Assembly: GCA_035535015.1 (NCBI GenBank)
Contig: DATLQU010000060.1
Location: forward strand, 1-64,000
Direction: 5' to 3'
Source: Palsa-661 sp035535015
GTDB taxonomy: Bacteria; Actinomycetota; Acidimicrobiia; Acidimicrobiales; UBA8190
Length of the DNA: 64,000 nt
The first letter of the stretch is position 1. Each line of letters begins with the position of its first letter. Positions 1 to 8,593 of this stretch are shown here, piece after piece. Position numbers and translations under genes: made by a program. A model generated the notes under the pieces. That model was not told where the DNA came from and ran no database searches. It worked only from the letters and a program-made list of their open reading frames with translations.

Positions 1-4
1 CGGC

Positions 5-1237
5 TCAGCTGGTCGGGACGTGCTTGATGTAGTCGAACATGGGCAGGTACATGCTCACGACCATCAGTCCGACCATGCCGCCCATGACCACGGTCAGGAT
101 GGGCTCCAGCATGGCGGTCAGGTTGTTGACGGTGCCTTCCACCTCGCCGTCGTAGAACTCCCCCACCTTGCGCAGCATGTTGTCGAGAGCACCGGTCTGC
201 TCCCCGACCTCGATCATCTGGGTGACGAGTGGAGGAATGACGTCTTCGTGCTCGCGCAAGGTGTCAGCCAGCGCCCGCCCCTCGCGCACTCCCGCCTTGG
301 CCTCTTGGAGAGCATCTCCCACGATCCGGTTACCGGCGGTCCCGGACACGATGTCGAGTGACTGCATGATGGGAACGCCGGACTGGACGAGCGACGCCAG
401 CGTGTGGGAGAAGCGGGCAATGGACACGTTGTGGATCAGCTCACCGAAGATGGGCGGGCGCAGTTTGAACGCGTCCCACTTGTGCCGGCCCTTTTCGGTC
501 TGGATCCACTTGCGGAACAACACGACGCCCACGACGATCACGGCGATGATGACAAGGGCAAAGGGACTCAGCACGATGTGCGAGGCATCGATCATCAACT
601 GGGTCGGAAGCGGGAGCTTTGCCCCGAGGGACTTGAACAGCTTGGAGAAGACGGGAACGATGAAGATCAAGAGCGCCAGGAAGATGATGACCATCACCGA
701 CAGCACCACCGCCGGATAGGTCATGGCCGACCGGATCTTCTTGTTCAAAGCGGCCTGCTTCTCCATGGTGGAGGACAGATCGAGCAGCACGGAGTCCAGG
801 TTTCCTCCCGCCTCACCGGCCTGCACCATGGTCACGAACAGCGGACTGAAGATCTTCGGGAACTTCGCCACCGCCGCCGACAGCGACGAACCCCGCTCAA
901 CCTCCTGGAGCACTTCTCCCAGGACCCGGCCGAGCTCCTTGTTCTGCGACTGATTGGCCAGCAGGCCGAGGGCCCGCACGACGGACAGACCGGAGTCCAC
1001 CATGGTGGCCAGCTGCCGGGTGGCCACGGCCGTCTCGGCCAGCTTGACCCGGTCCGAGAAGTAGGGGATCTTGATCTCCCGCCGCACACCGGCACTGGAT
1101 TTCGGGGTGACGGCGACAGGCATGTAGCCCATCTCGCGCAGCTTCCCGACGACGAGGGCGAGGCTGTCGCCCTCGAGTTGTCCCTCCACGAGATTGCCGG
1201 CCCGGTCCCGGACCTTGTAGTCGAATGTCAGTGCCAT
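5..1237 (-). CDS. pilC: Type IV pilus inner-membrane platform protein PilC
   Basis: A 410-residue GspF/PilC-family polytopic membrane protein, the inner-membrane platform through which the PilB and PilT motors act on the growing pilus. The N-terminal stretch (FDYKVRDRAGNLVEGQLEGD) is the usual short beta-rich start of the family. Two T2SSF repeats follow at roughly residues 70-195 and 270-400, each carrying the family pattern of RQLATMVDSGLSVVRAL or HTLASLVQSGVPIMQSL followed by GEAGGNLD or GEQTGALD. Hydrophobic segments lie near residues 170-195, 220-245 and 375-400. Length is normal for PilC. It starts 9 bp after the pilT stop, so it is the last gene of a pilB-pilT-pilC unit as far as the window shows; pilin genes may lie beyond the left edge. 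Confidence 0.95.
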   Translation of the reverse strand: MALTFDYKVRDRAGNLVEGQLEGDSLALVVGKLREMGYMPVAVTPKSSAGVRREIKIPYFSDRVKLAETAVATRQLATMVDSGLSVVRALGLLANQSQNKELGRVLGEVLQEVERGSSLSAAVAKFPKIFSPLFVTMVQAGEAGGNLDSVLLDLSSTMEKQAALNKKIRSAMTYPAVVLSVMVIIFLALLIFIVPVFSKLFKSLGAKLPLPTQLMIDASHIVLSPFALVIIAVIVVGVVLFRKWIQTEKGRHKWDAFKLRPPIFGELIHNVSIARFSHTLASLVQSGVPIMQSLDIVSGTAGNRIVGDALQEAKAGVREGRALADTLREHEDVIPPLVTQMIEVGEQTGALDNMLRKVGEFYDGEVEGTVNNLTAMLEPILTVVMGGMVGLMVVSMYLPMFDYIKHVPTS

Positions 1238-1246
1238 GGTCGGCTC

Positions 1247-2872
1247 CTACGAATTCAGGTGGTTGCGGAGGTCTTCTTCGTTGTGGCAGCGGTCGAGAGC
1301 GACACCTTCGGTGATGCGCCCCTCCTTGACCAATCGCGACAGGCCCTGGTCCATCGTGGACATGCCGTACTGGCTACCGGTCTGCATCAACGAGTAGATC
1401 TGGTGGGTCTTGGCACTTCGCACCAGGTTGCGGATGGCGGAGGTGCAGACCATCACTTCACAACAGGCGGCCCGTCCGGTTCCTTCGGCATCGGGGACCA
1501 GCTGCTGGGTGACGACTCCCTCGAGGGCCCCGGCCAGCATGGTCCTGACCTGTTCCTGTTGGGTGGTCGGGAACACGTCGATGATCCGGTCGATCGTCTG
1601 GGGCGCATCCTGGGTGTGCAGGGTGCCAAAGACGAGGTGACCTGTCTCCGCGGCGGTGAGGGCCATGGAGATCGTGTCGAGGTCACGCATTTCTCCGACG
1701 AGGATCACATCGGGGTCTTCACGGAGAACCCGGCGCAACGCCTCGGCGAAGGACATGGTGTCCGAACCCAGCTCCCGCTGGTTCACGATGGACCGCTTGT
1801 GGTTGTGGAGGAACTCGATCGGGTCCTCGACCGTCACGATGTGGAGCGGCTTGGTCCGGTTGATGATGTCGATCAACGAGGCCAGGGTGGTCGACTTACC
1901 GGAACCGGTGGGCCCGGTCACGAGGACAAGCCCCTGACGCAACTCGGTGAACATGCGGACCGACTCCGGAATGCCCAAGGTCTCGAAGGGCGGGATCTCG
2001 TGGGGAATGGCGCGCAGGACGCCGGCCACCGTTCCCCGCTGCTGGAAGACGTTCAACCGGAACCGGCCCACGCCGGGGATCGAGTGGGAGGTGTCGAGCT
2101 CTTTCTCGGCTTCGAACTTCTCACGCAGGGACTGGGTGAGGACGCCGAACAGCATGTCGCGGATGGTCTCGTTGTCCAGCTGAGGGCATCCCTCGATGGG
2201 CCGGATGGCACCGTGCAGCCTGATGCACCCGGGCATGCCCGCCGTGAGGTGCAGGTCCGAAGCCCCGACATTCGACGCGTAGCGAAGGAGGTCGTCGAGG
2301 TGCATGGGCATGGTTTGCGCCGTGACCTCCACCGAGGTGCCCGTGGGGGAGCCGTTCGCACCGGCGGGGTTACCGGCGACGGCCTCGGGTCCGCCGGCCA
2401 TCGATCCGTTGCCCGAGCCGTGGGACGGTCCTGACCGCAAGATCCTCTCGATGGTGATGGGATCGCCGAGGACGGGAACGACCTCGTAGCCGAGGATCCC
2501 CGACAGGGTGTGGACGTCTTCGGCGTCGGGCGGGTCGGCGAACGCCACCATGAGCCGTGTCCCGTCGATCCGGTAACCGACGGCACCGTAGTCGCGGCCC
2601 ACCCCGGAGAACACGGCTTGGACGGCGGCCGGCTCGGGCGGGTCGTTGGCCAGGTCGGCCACCGGAAGCTGGGAGATCTGCGACAGCACACCCAGGGTGA
2701 CCTCCGGGGTGGCCACTTCGCGTCCGATCACGAGCGCCGTGAACGACGGTCCTCCCGCACTGGCTTCGTCGAAGAGTGGGGTGACGTCCGCTTCACGAAC
2801 GTAACCCCCGGCCACGAGCGCCTGGGTGAGCCGTCGGGCCCATTCGACCCGGGTCGAGGAGGAGGGGCTCAT
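1247..2872 (-). CDS. pilT: PilT-type pilus retraction ATPase with an extra MshEN-like N-terminal domain
   Basis: A 541-residue GspE/VirB11 ATPase. The C-terminal ~360 residues are a standard PilT: Walker A GPTGSGKSTT, the VTVEDPIEF box, Walker B DPDVILVGEMRD and a His box GHLVFGTLHTQDA. PilT powers pilus retraction as a cytoplasmic hexamer. Unusually, about 170 residues precede it and resemble the MshEN (T2SSE_N) domain normally carried by PilB-type assembly ATPases; a Gly/Ser/Ala-rich linker (about 150-185) joins the two. PilT proteins are usually 340-380 residues. The ATG overlaps the pilB stop by 4 bp (ATGA), implying translational coupling. Whether the N-domain binds c-di-GMP, as it does in MshE, cannot be told from sequence alone. 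Confidence 0.9.
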   Translation of the reverse strand: MSPSSSTRVEWARRLTQALVAGGYVREADVTPLFDEASAGGPSFTALVIGREVATPEVTLGVLSQISQLPVADLANDPPEPAAVQAVFSGVGRDYGAVGYRIDGTRLMVAFADPPDAEDVHTLSGILGYEVVPVLGDPITIERILRSGPSHGSGNGSMAGGPEAVAGNPAGANGSPTGTSVEVTAQTMPMHLDDLLRYASNVGASDLHLTAGMPGCIRLHGAIRPIEGCPQLDNETIRDMLFGVLTQSLREKFEAEKELDTSHSIPGVGRFRLNVFQQRGTVAGVLRAIPHEIPPFETLGIPESVRMFTELRQGLVLVTGPTGSGKSTTLASLIDIINRTKPLHIVTVEDPIEFLHNHKRSIVNQRELGSDTMSFAEALRRVLREDPDVILVGEMRDLDTISMALTAAETGHLVFGTLHTQDAPQTIDRIIDVFPTTQQEQVRTMLAGALEGVVTQQLVPDAEGTGRAACCEVMVCTSAIRNLVRSAKTHQIYSLMQTGSQYGMSTMDQGLSRLVKEGRITEGVALDRCHNEEDLRNHLNS

Positions 2873-5223
2873 GCCACCACCCGCAGTACTTCCTCGAGGG
2901 TGGTCTCACCCTCGAACGCCTTGCGGAGTCCGCTCTGGCGCAAGGTCACCATGCCCTGCTTGACGGCGAGCCTGTGAATGTCATCGGCCGTTCCTCCTTC
3001 AATGATCAAGTGCTCGATCGACTCGGTGACGACGAGGAGTTCGAGCAGGGCTTTGCGGCCCAGATATCCGGTTGTGGAACATGCCGAGCACCCCACCGGC
3101 CGGTAGAGAACGGGGTTCGGGTGATCGGCAAAGAGCTCTTCCGGTGTCCAACCGACGGCCACGATCTCGGCTTCGGTCGGCTCATACGGCTCACGGCAGT
3201 GCACACAGAGTCGACGGGCCAGACGCTGGGCCAACGCGGCCGACAACGCTGAGGTCACCAGATACGGCTCCATCCCCATCTCCACCAGACGCATCGGCGT
3301 GCTGGCCGAGTCGTTGGTGTGCAGGGTGGCGAGGACGAGGTGCCCGGTCAGGGAGGCCTCGATGGTCATCATGGCCGTTTCCTTGTCCCGGATCTCGCCC
3401 ACCAGGACGATGTCGGGGTCGGAACGCAAGATCGACTTCAGAGCAGCGGCGAAATTCAGACCGGCTTTGACATTGAGCTGAACTTGATTGATGCCCTTCA
3501 GCCGGAGCTCGACCGGGTCTTCCACCGTGATGATGTTCTTGTCGGCCGAGTTGAGGGCGTCCAGAGTGGCGTAGAGGGTGGTGGTCTTTCCTGATCCGGT
3601 CGGTCCCGTGACCAGGATGGTGCCGTAGGGCTTCGTGTAGATCCCGCGGTAGATGTCGAGAAGGTCGTCGTCGAAGCCGAGGTCCTCGAAACCGAGCACG
3701 ACGTTCGACTTGTCGAGAACCCGCATGACCACCTTCTCCCCGTAGATGGTGGGAAGAGTGGCTATCCGGAGGTCGATGCCACGGTTCCCGACGGTCAGGG
3801 AGATGCGCCCGTCCTGGGGGAGCCTGTGCTCGGCGATGTTCATGTCCGACATGACCTTCAACCGGGTGGTGACGGCGGCAGCGATGGCCCGGGGTGCCGT
3901 GGAGATGTCGTGCAACACCCCGTCGATCCGGTAGCGGATGCGCAGATTCTCGGCGGTGGGCTCGACGTGGATGTCCGATGCCCGCTCGTTCAAGGCCTGG
4001 AGGACGAGGAGGTTCACGTACCGGACGATGGGGGCGTCGTCCACCACGGCCTGAAGATTGCTGAGATCCTCGTCGAAGGAGTCGTCGAAATCCGACGCCG
4101 CCGACTGGGCCACCTCGGTGGCATCGCCACCCTGGTGGTAGGCACGGTCGATGTAGGTGTTGATCTGAGAACGGGTGGCGACGACCGTGATGAAGTTGCG
4201 ACCGATGATGGTGCGCAGGTCGTCCATGGCGAAGACGTCTGTCGGATTCGAGGCGGCGACGAGGGGAACACCGTCGCGGTTTCCGAAGACCAGGACGTTG
4301 TGATGTCGGGCGGTGGCCTCGGGCAGGTGATACGCGGCGGCGAAGTCCGTGCTCTGGAGGTCGAGGTCGACGAACTCGAGACCCATCTCCTGGGCCATGC
4401 CCCACATGAGGTCGGACTCGTTGACCAATCCCCTGACGGTGAGGATCCGGGCCACGGCCTGGCCGGTGCGGTCACGCTCGGCGAGGACGTCGAGCATCGT
4501 GGACAACTCGACCCGGCCGCCTTCCACCAGGACGCGGGCCAGGGGGGGGAAATGGGACAGCTCGTCGGAACCCTTCGTCTCCTGGTCGGGCTCGACGGGT
4601 GCGGCCACGGACCGTTCTTCGGGGAAGACGCCCGCCGGCGGGGTCTGGCCCTTCTCGGTGGTGCTCCCACGGGGGCCGGAAAGATCATCCGAACTCGGAT
4701 AGACGAAAGCGGGAGGTGGGTCCGGGGTGATCACCGTCTCGTGGGGGGGCTCCCACGAGATGCTGACCGTGGCCGGATCGGTGGTCTCGACCGATGGGAC
4801 CCCGGCCGGAACGGATTTCGATTCGATGCCGGCGACGCTGGACGTGGCGTTGTCGGTCGGAGCTTTTGGGGACGCGCCCGTGGTCGGCGTCGGTGTGTCG
4901 GTCCGGTAGACACGATCCAGGCACGCCTCGATTTGGTCGTCGGGGGCCACGACGGCGACGAACTCGCGGCCCATGGTCGCCCGCAAGGTGTCAAGGGCCA
5001 TGACGTCGTTGGGATCAGCGATGGCGACAACGGGCGCGCCGAACTTGCGACCGATGGGGACGACATGATGCCGACGCGCCACCGCCACTGGCAGCAGGCG
5101 CGCCACACTGGTGTCCACGTTGTATCGATCGAGATCGACAAACTCCAAGTTGTGATCGCTCGCGAGGAGCCGACCGGCTGCCGCGTCGCCCATGCATGCA
5201 CCATCGGCACGAACCGAGCGCAT
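2869..5223 (-). CDS. pilB: Type IV pilus assembly ATPase PilB
   Basis: A 784-residue pilus extension ATPase. The first MshEN-like domain (about 18-110) appears to lack its N-terminal half, beginning at RLLASDHNLEFVDLD. A low-complexity linker follows, then a complete second MshEN domain (about 225-370). The ATPase core runs from about 390, with Walker A GPTGSGKTTTLYA near 540, VTVEDPVELR, DPDIVLVGEIRD and GHLVLATLHTNDS. A tetra-cysteine zinc site (CVHC and CSAC, about 674-713) distinguishes PilB/GspE from PilT. No start codon is evident upstream in frame, so ATG 5223 is used; an in-frame ATG at 5193 is an alternative. It is the first gene of the minus-strand pilus operon and divergent from the prepilin peptidase gene. 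Confidence 0.93.
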   Translation of the reverse strand: MRSVRADGACMGDAAAGRLLASDHNLEFVDLDRYNVDTSVARLLPVAVARRHHVVPIGRKFGAPVVAIADPNDVMALDTLRATMGREFVAVVAPDDQIEACLDRVYRTDTPTPTTGASPKAPTDNATSSVAGIESKSVPAGVPSVETTDPATVSISWEPPHETVITPDPPPAFVYPSSDDLSGPRGSTTEKGQTPPAGVFPEERSVAAPVEPDQETKGSDELSHFPPLARVLVEGGRVELSTMLDVLAERDRTGQAVARILTVRGLVNESDLMWGMAQEMGLEFVDLDLQSTDFAAAYHLPEATARHHNVLVFGNRDGVPLVAASNPTDVFAMDDLRTIIGRNFITVVATRSQINTYIDRAYHQGGDATEVAQSAASDFDDSFDEDLSNLQAVVDDAPIVRYVNLLVLQALNERASDIHVEPTAENLRIRYRIDGVLHDISTAPRAIAAAVTTRLKVMSDMNIAEHRLPQDGRISLTVGNRGIDLRIATLPTIYGEKVVMRVLDKSNVVLGFEDLGFDDDLLDIYRGIYTKPYGTILVTGPTGSGKTTTLYATLDALNSADKNIITVEDPVELRLKGINQVQLNVKAGLNFAAALKSILRSDPDIVLVGEIRDKETAMMTIEASLTGHLVLATLHTNDSASTPMRLVEMGMEPYLVTSALSAALAQRLARRLCVHCREPYEPTEAEIVAVGWTPEELFADHPNPVLYRPVGCSACSTTGYLGRKALLELLVVTESIEHLIIEGGTADDIHRLAVKQGMVTLRQSGLRKAFEGETTLEEVLRVVA

Positions 5224-5350
5224 ATTGAACGCCGATCTTGCGAACGTCGGAATTACCGAGTCATGGGCTCGGGGGGTCGCGGTGCTACCGTGGCCGCCCG
5301 GATGAGCAGCGCGCCCGTCGAATGACGTCTTCCCAGGTCACAGGCGGTGT

Positions 5351-6175
5351 GTGGGGTCTGGAACTCGGGTCGCTGGCACCGTGACCTCACCCCTGGATGT
5401 CCCCGCTCCCGTGACCATCCACATCGCCTGGTGGGCGGTCACCGGCTTCGTCGCCATCGTCGGACTGCTCTTCGGGTCGTTCCTGAACGTGGTGATCTAC
5501 CGCGTCCCCCGACGACTTTCAGTGGTCAAACCCCGCTCCTTCTGCCCCCGCTGCGAGACACCGGTGCGCGCTCTCGACAACATCCCGGTCCTCTCCTGGC
5601 TGATGCTCCGAGGGCGTTGCCACCAGTGCCGGGGCCCGATCTCCATTCGCTATCCCCTGGTCGAACTGGGGACGGCCGTCGTGTTCGCCGCCATCGGATG
5701 GGGACTCGGACCTCATTGGGCGGTCGCCGGGTTCTGCGTCCTCGCCGCCACCCTCGTCGCCCTGGTGGCCATCGAGGCCGACGGGTTGAACCCACCGCTG
5801 TCGGCCGCCGCCGTGGGCACTGCCATCGGAGCCCTGCTCCTGATCGGCGCCGGGGCCGCCGATCACCGTTGGCCCCGCGTCGTCGGCGTCCTCATCGGGG
5901 TGGCCGTGGCCGCCGTGCTCGTCGCCGTCAAGACTCCGTGGGCCGGGTCCGCTCCGGTCCTGCTTCCGGTGGGGGCCGTTCTGGGTTGGTTGGGCCTGGC
6001 CTCGGCGGGCGAAGGCCTGGCCACGGCGGCCATCGTTCTCGTCGCCGCCCGCAGTGTCGGCAAGAGCGACGGAACTGAGCACCCGGTGCCCGAGGTGCTC
6101 GGACTGGCCCTCGCCGTCGGCGCCGTGGCAGCGACCGTGATCGCCATCGCCACCGGTGCAGGAACGGGGCGTTGA
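5351..6175 (+). CDS. pilD: Prepilin peptidase homologue (PilD family) lacking the expected catalytic aspartates
   Basis: A 274-residue membrane protein of the A24 prepilin peptidase family. The N-terminal domain is well conserved: a membrane segment leading into GSFLNVVIYRVP, then zinc-type Cys pairs C65/C68 and C90/C93 (CPRC, CHQC) and the ISIRYPLVE box. The peptidase half is degenerate. Where active enzymes have an Asp in the I-D-x-D...LPD segment this protein has IEADGLNPP (E142), and the GxGDxK motif seems to be replaced by GSAPVLLP (about 199-206), directly before the conserved-looking VGAVLGWLGL helix. It may be a processing-dead homologue or carry methyltransferase or scaffold function only. 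The GTG at 5351 is uncertain; GTG 5381 is an in-frame alternative. Confidence 0.8.
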   Translation: MGSGTRVAGTVTSPLDVPAPVTIHIAWWAVTGFVAIVGLLFGSFLNVVIYRVPRRLSVVKPRSFCPRCETPVRALDNIPVLSWLMLRGRCHQCRGPISIRYPLVELGTAVVFAAIGWGLGPHWAVAGFCVLAATLVALVAIEADGLNPPLSAAAVGTAIGALLLIGAGAADHRWPRVVGVLIGVAVAAVLVAVKTPWAGSAPVLLPVGAVLGWLGLASAGEGLATAAIVLVAARSVGKSDGTEHPVPEVLGLALAVGAVAATVIAIATGAGTGR

Positions 6176-6182
6176 CCAGGAC

Positions 6183-7301
6183 TCAGGGAGCGAAGGCGCT
6201 CACAAATCCCCGGCCCGTCGGGACGATGCCGAGTCGCTCGAGCATCACCTTCAGGTCGTGAGGGTTGGAAGCGGCATTCATCGCCTCGCGGAGATCGATC
6301 TCGCCGTTGGCCAGCAGCTGGGCCAGAGCCTGATCGAAGGTCTGCATGCCGTAATACTCGCCGTCGGCGATGATCTGGTCGATTTCCGCCGTCAGCAGCG
6401 GATCGGCGATGGCCTGCTGGATGCGACCGTTCACCACCATGACCTCGAGCGCCGGAACCCGACCTTTGCCATCCGCCCGTGGGATGAGCCTCTGGCAGAC
6501 CGTCCCCGTCAGTGCACTGGCCAGGCTCAAGCGGATCTGACGGTGCTGGTGGGGCGGGAAGAAGTCGACGATCCGGTTGACCGTTTCGGTGGCTGTCGTC
6601 GTATGCAGTGTCGAGAAGACGAGGTGACCCGTCTCGGCGGCCGTCAGCGCCGTGAAGACCGTCTCGGGGTCCCGCATCTCCCCCACCAGGATGACGTCGG
6701 GGTCCTGGCGGAGAATGACCCGCATGGCGCTGGAAAACGACTCGGTGTCGAAGCCGACCTCGCGCTGATCGATGGCGGCGGCGGCGTCGGTGTGGAGGTA
6801 CTCGATCGGGTCCTCGACGGTGATGATGTGGCAGGCCCGGGTCTGGTTGATGTGGTTGATCATGGCCGCCAGGGTGGTCGTCTTGCCCGAGCCTGTCGGT
6901 CCGGTCACCAGCACCAGTCCACGTTGTTCTTCGGCCAGGCGCCTGACCACATCGGGAAGACCGAGTTCCTCGACACTCGAGGCGCTGGTACGGACCCGTC
7001 GGACGGCCAGAGCGACGGAACCTCGCTGGTAGAAGGCGTTGATGCGGAAACGCCCGACCCCGTTCACGCTGTAGGCGAAGTCGGCCTCATGCTTCTCGGC
7101 GAAGATCTCGCGGATGTTCGGAAGCATGATTTCCTCGGCCAGCGATCGTGTCTCCTCCGCATTGATCCGGGGTTCGTCATCGAGCATCCGCAGATGTCCG
7201 TCGACGCGGACCCGGGGAGCCGATCCCGCTTTGATGTGGAGATCGGAACCGTCGAGATCGCAGAGAACCTGCAGCAATCGGTTGAAGTCGTCCAGGTCCA
7301 T
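6183..7301 (-). CDS. pilT: Second PilT-type retraction ATPase
   Basis: A 372-residue cytoplasmic ATPase of ordinary PilT length, a paralogue of the product of 1247-2872 but without the N-terminal extension. It starts with the PilT-type N-domain (SDLHIKAGSAPRVRVDGHL) and contains Walker A GPTGSGKTTTLAA, the VEDPIEYLH box, Walker B DPDVILVGEMRD and GHLVFSTLHTTTA. Two or more PilT paralogues often divide retraction duties in pilus systems; the individual roles cannot be assigned from sequence. It is convergent with the prepilin peptidase homologue, only 7 bp apart, and divergent from the plus-strand gene at 7447. The ATG start at 7301 is in line with PilT N-termini. Confidence 0.92.
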   Translation of the reverse strand: MDLDDFNRLLQVLCDLDGSDLHIKAGSAPRVRVDGHLRMLDDEPRINAEETRSLAEEIMLPNIREIFAEKHEADFAYSVNGVGRFRINAFYQRGSVALAVRRVRTSASSVEELGLPDVVRRLAEEQRGLVLVTGPTGSGKTTTLAAMINHINQTRACHIITVEDPIEYLHTDAAAAIDQREVGFDTESFSSAMRVILRQDPDVILVGEMRDPETVFTALTAAETGHLVFSTLHTTTATETVNRIVDFFPPHQHRQIRLSLASALTGTVCQRLIPRADGKGRVPALEVMVVNGRIQQAIADPLLTAEIDQIIADGEYYGMQTFDQALAQLLANGEIDLREAMNAASNPHDLKVMLERLGIVPTGRGFVSAFAP

Positions 7302-7316
7302 GGCGTCCTAGTGTAC

Positions 7317-7379
7317 GACAACGAGAAAGTTAATCGACCGTTTTCGTGGCTGAATGCTGACGTATTGTGACAACGAGAA
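7317..7379. repeat. Pair of 11-bp direct repeats in the pilT/7447 divergent intergenic region
   Basis: GACAACGAGAA occurs at 7317-7327 and again at 7369-7379, start to start 52 bp (close to five helical turns). This stretch is visibly more AT-rich than its surroundings and lies between the divergent starts at 7301 and 7447. The repeats could be binding sites for an activator or repressor serving either gene; this is inference from position only. Confidence 0.5.
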
Positions 7380-7446
7380 CGGCGATGCGGGACAGTGGCG
7401 GCGAGATGGTGACAATGCGTGAACGAGAGGTGGGTGTCACCAATTA

Positions 7447-7863
7447 ATGGCGAAGCACCGACGTGGGCGTTCCACCACCTCAGCGGATTCGACACCTCTC
7501 ACCACAAAAGACCTTCTGCCGCTGTCGCTACATGACGTCTACCTCCTCACCGCCGAGAGCGGCGGTCAAGAGGCGGTCGGGGGCCTGACTGTCGTGATCG
7601 ACCAGGACGGCCTGGCCGTCGTCACTCCTCACGGAACGGTGGCGGCGCGACTCGCCTGGTCGGAATTGAGCATCCTCAAGACCAACGGCAGGACAAGGGG
7701 ACCGGGCGGAGAGGACGCCGTGCTCCTGGAGGCCGCTGGCGCACGGCGGACCCACCGGTTCATCGTCCCGGCCGAGGATCCCATCTCATTGGAAGCGACG
7801 GTCGCTCTGCTCACCGGGACTCCGGTGCCCGACCCCCCTCGAAAGACCCGGAAGCGGAAATGA
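7447..7863 (+). CDS. Uncharacterised small cytoplasmic protein
   Basis: A 138-residue protein I do not recognise. It has a basic, hydrophilic N-terminus (MAKHRRGRS), a central segment with predicted beta strands (residues about 25-115: YLLTAESGGQ, LTVVIDQDGLAVVT, ARLAWSELSILK) and a basic C-terminal tail ending KTRKRK. The strand-rich core, with an ELSILK-like element followed by a short helix near the end, is vaguely like a PH-type fold, but that is only an impression. There is no signal peptide or membrane segment. A GAGAGGTGGG stretch about 12 bases upstream may serve as ribosome binding site. It leads a plus-strand run with the genes at 8098 and 8594, next to the pilus genes. Confidence 0.65.
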   Translation: MAKHRRGRSTTSADSTPLTTKDLLPLSLHDVYLLTAESGGQEAVGGLTVVIDQDGLAVVTPHGTVAARLAWSELSILKTNGRTRGPGGEDAVLLEAAGARRTHRFIVPAEDPISLEATVALLTGTPVPDPPRKTRKRK

Positions 7864-8097
7864 CCGTGTCCTCGCGCCCGAGGCGTCCCTGTCCGGGCCC
7901 TCCCTCCGGCACGGGCGGACACGCCGGCCAGCCCAAATGCGGTCCGGGAGGCGGTGAGGCCGTTCTGAGAACCCCCCGCCACACCCAGAGACCGGGTCCT
8001 GGACGCCTCGTGGCCATGGGACCACAGACCTTCGATCGTCACACAACCGCAACACTCCTGTGTCCTTTTCGTCAGTTTTGAGGGCAATGATCGCTTC

Positions 8098-8394
8098 ATG
8101 GAACCGCTTGTCTTGGAGTCCTGTCACAGCACCTGGCTTTTCGACACCGACCGGATGCGCTTCCGCCGGGTCCTGAAAGGCCTGCATCTGGACAACCACC
8201 CGGCTTCCACGGGGTGGCGGCCGTACTTCGGGCTGGACATCGATCCCGTCTCGGAGTCCTTCGTGGTCCTTTTGAATCCGGAGGGGACCCGGCTCCTGCG
8301 ATCGTGGCGTCACGTCGAGCACTGCACCCAGTGCGGCGGCGAGGCCACCGGCGAGCTCTCGCTGGACGAGCTCCGCAGCGCGGCCCGCGCCTGA
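8098..8394 (+). CDS. Uncharacterised small protein
   Basis: A 98-residue protein I do not recognise. It has a compact, non-repetitive sequence with a HVEHCTQCGG segment near residues 72-81 (CxxC, possibly metal-binding or redox-active) and a short C-terminal helix (LSLDELRSAARA). The N-terminal part contains several aromatic and charged residues (STWLFDTDRMRFRRVL), consistent with a small globular domain. No signal peptide or transmembrane segment is visible. It is separated by 234 bp of unassigned sequence from the gene before it and by 199 bp from the Pro/Ala-rich gene after it. Codon use looks like that of its neighbours, so it is probably a real gene. Confidence 0.6.
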   Translation: MEPLVLESCHSTWLFDTDRMRFRRVLKGLHLDNHPASTGWRPYFGLDIDPVSESFVVLLNPEGTRLLRSWRHVEHCTQCGGEATGELSLDELRSAARA

Positions 8395-8482
8395 AATCAG
8401 GGCCTGACAGCCGATCTGGCCGGAAAATCGGATCGATCGGCTGGTTTCTCTCAATAGTTGGCGCCCACCTTCCGATGCAGTA

Positions 8483-8513
8483 CGGGTCCGGCTACGCTTC
8501 GCAGCCGGTCCCG
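8483..8513 (+). promoter_or_regulatory. Strong hairpin in the 5' region of the 8594 gene
   Basis: CGGGTCCGGCT (8483-8493) can pair with AGCCGGTCCCG (8503-8513) as an 11-bp stem with a single T-T mismatch and a 9-base loop. It sits 80 bases before the start of the following gene and is not followed by a T-run, so it is more likely a 5' leader structure or a protein-binding site than a terminator. I could not match the leader to a riboswitch class I know. Confidence 0.4.
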
Positions 8514-8593
8514 GTCATTGATCGCGTGCTAGCTCCGGCGATCAGGACAGCAACGAGCGACCGGTCGATGGGGCGGAATTGGAGGGTCCGGGC

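Noticed and set aside
404..2434. Open frame of 676 codons on the plus strand
   Set aside because: Lies antisense to pilC and pilT, is His/Gly/Asp-rich and has no domain signature.
8395..8593. Possible c-di-GMP riboswitch near the pilus genes
   Set aside because: A hairpin is present but I could not find the GNRA-tetraloop/receptor and conserved core of the c-di-GMP class I aptamer.
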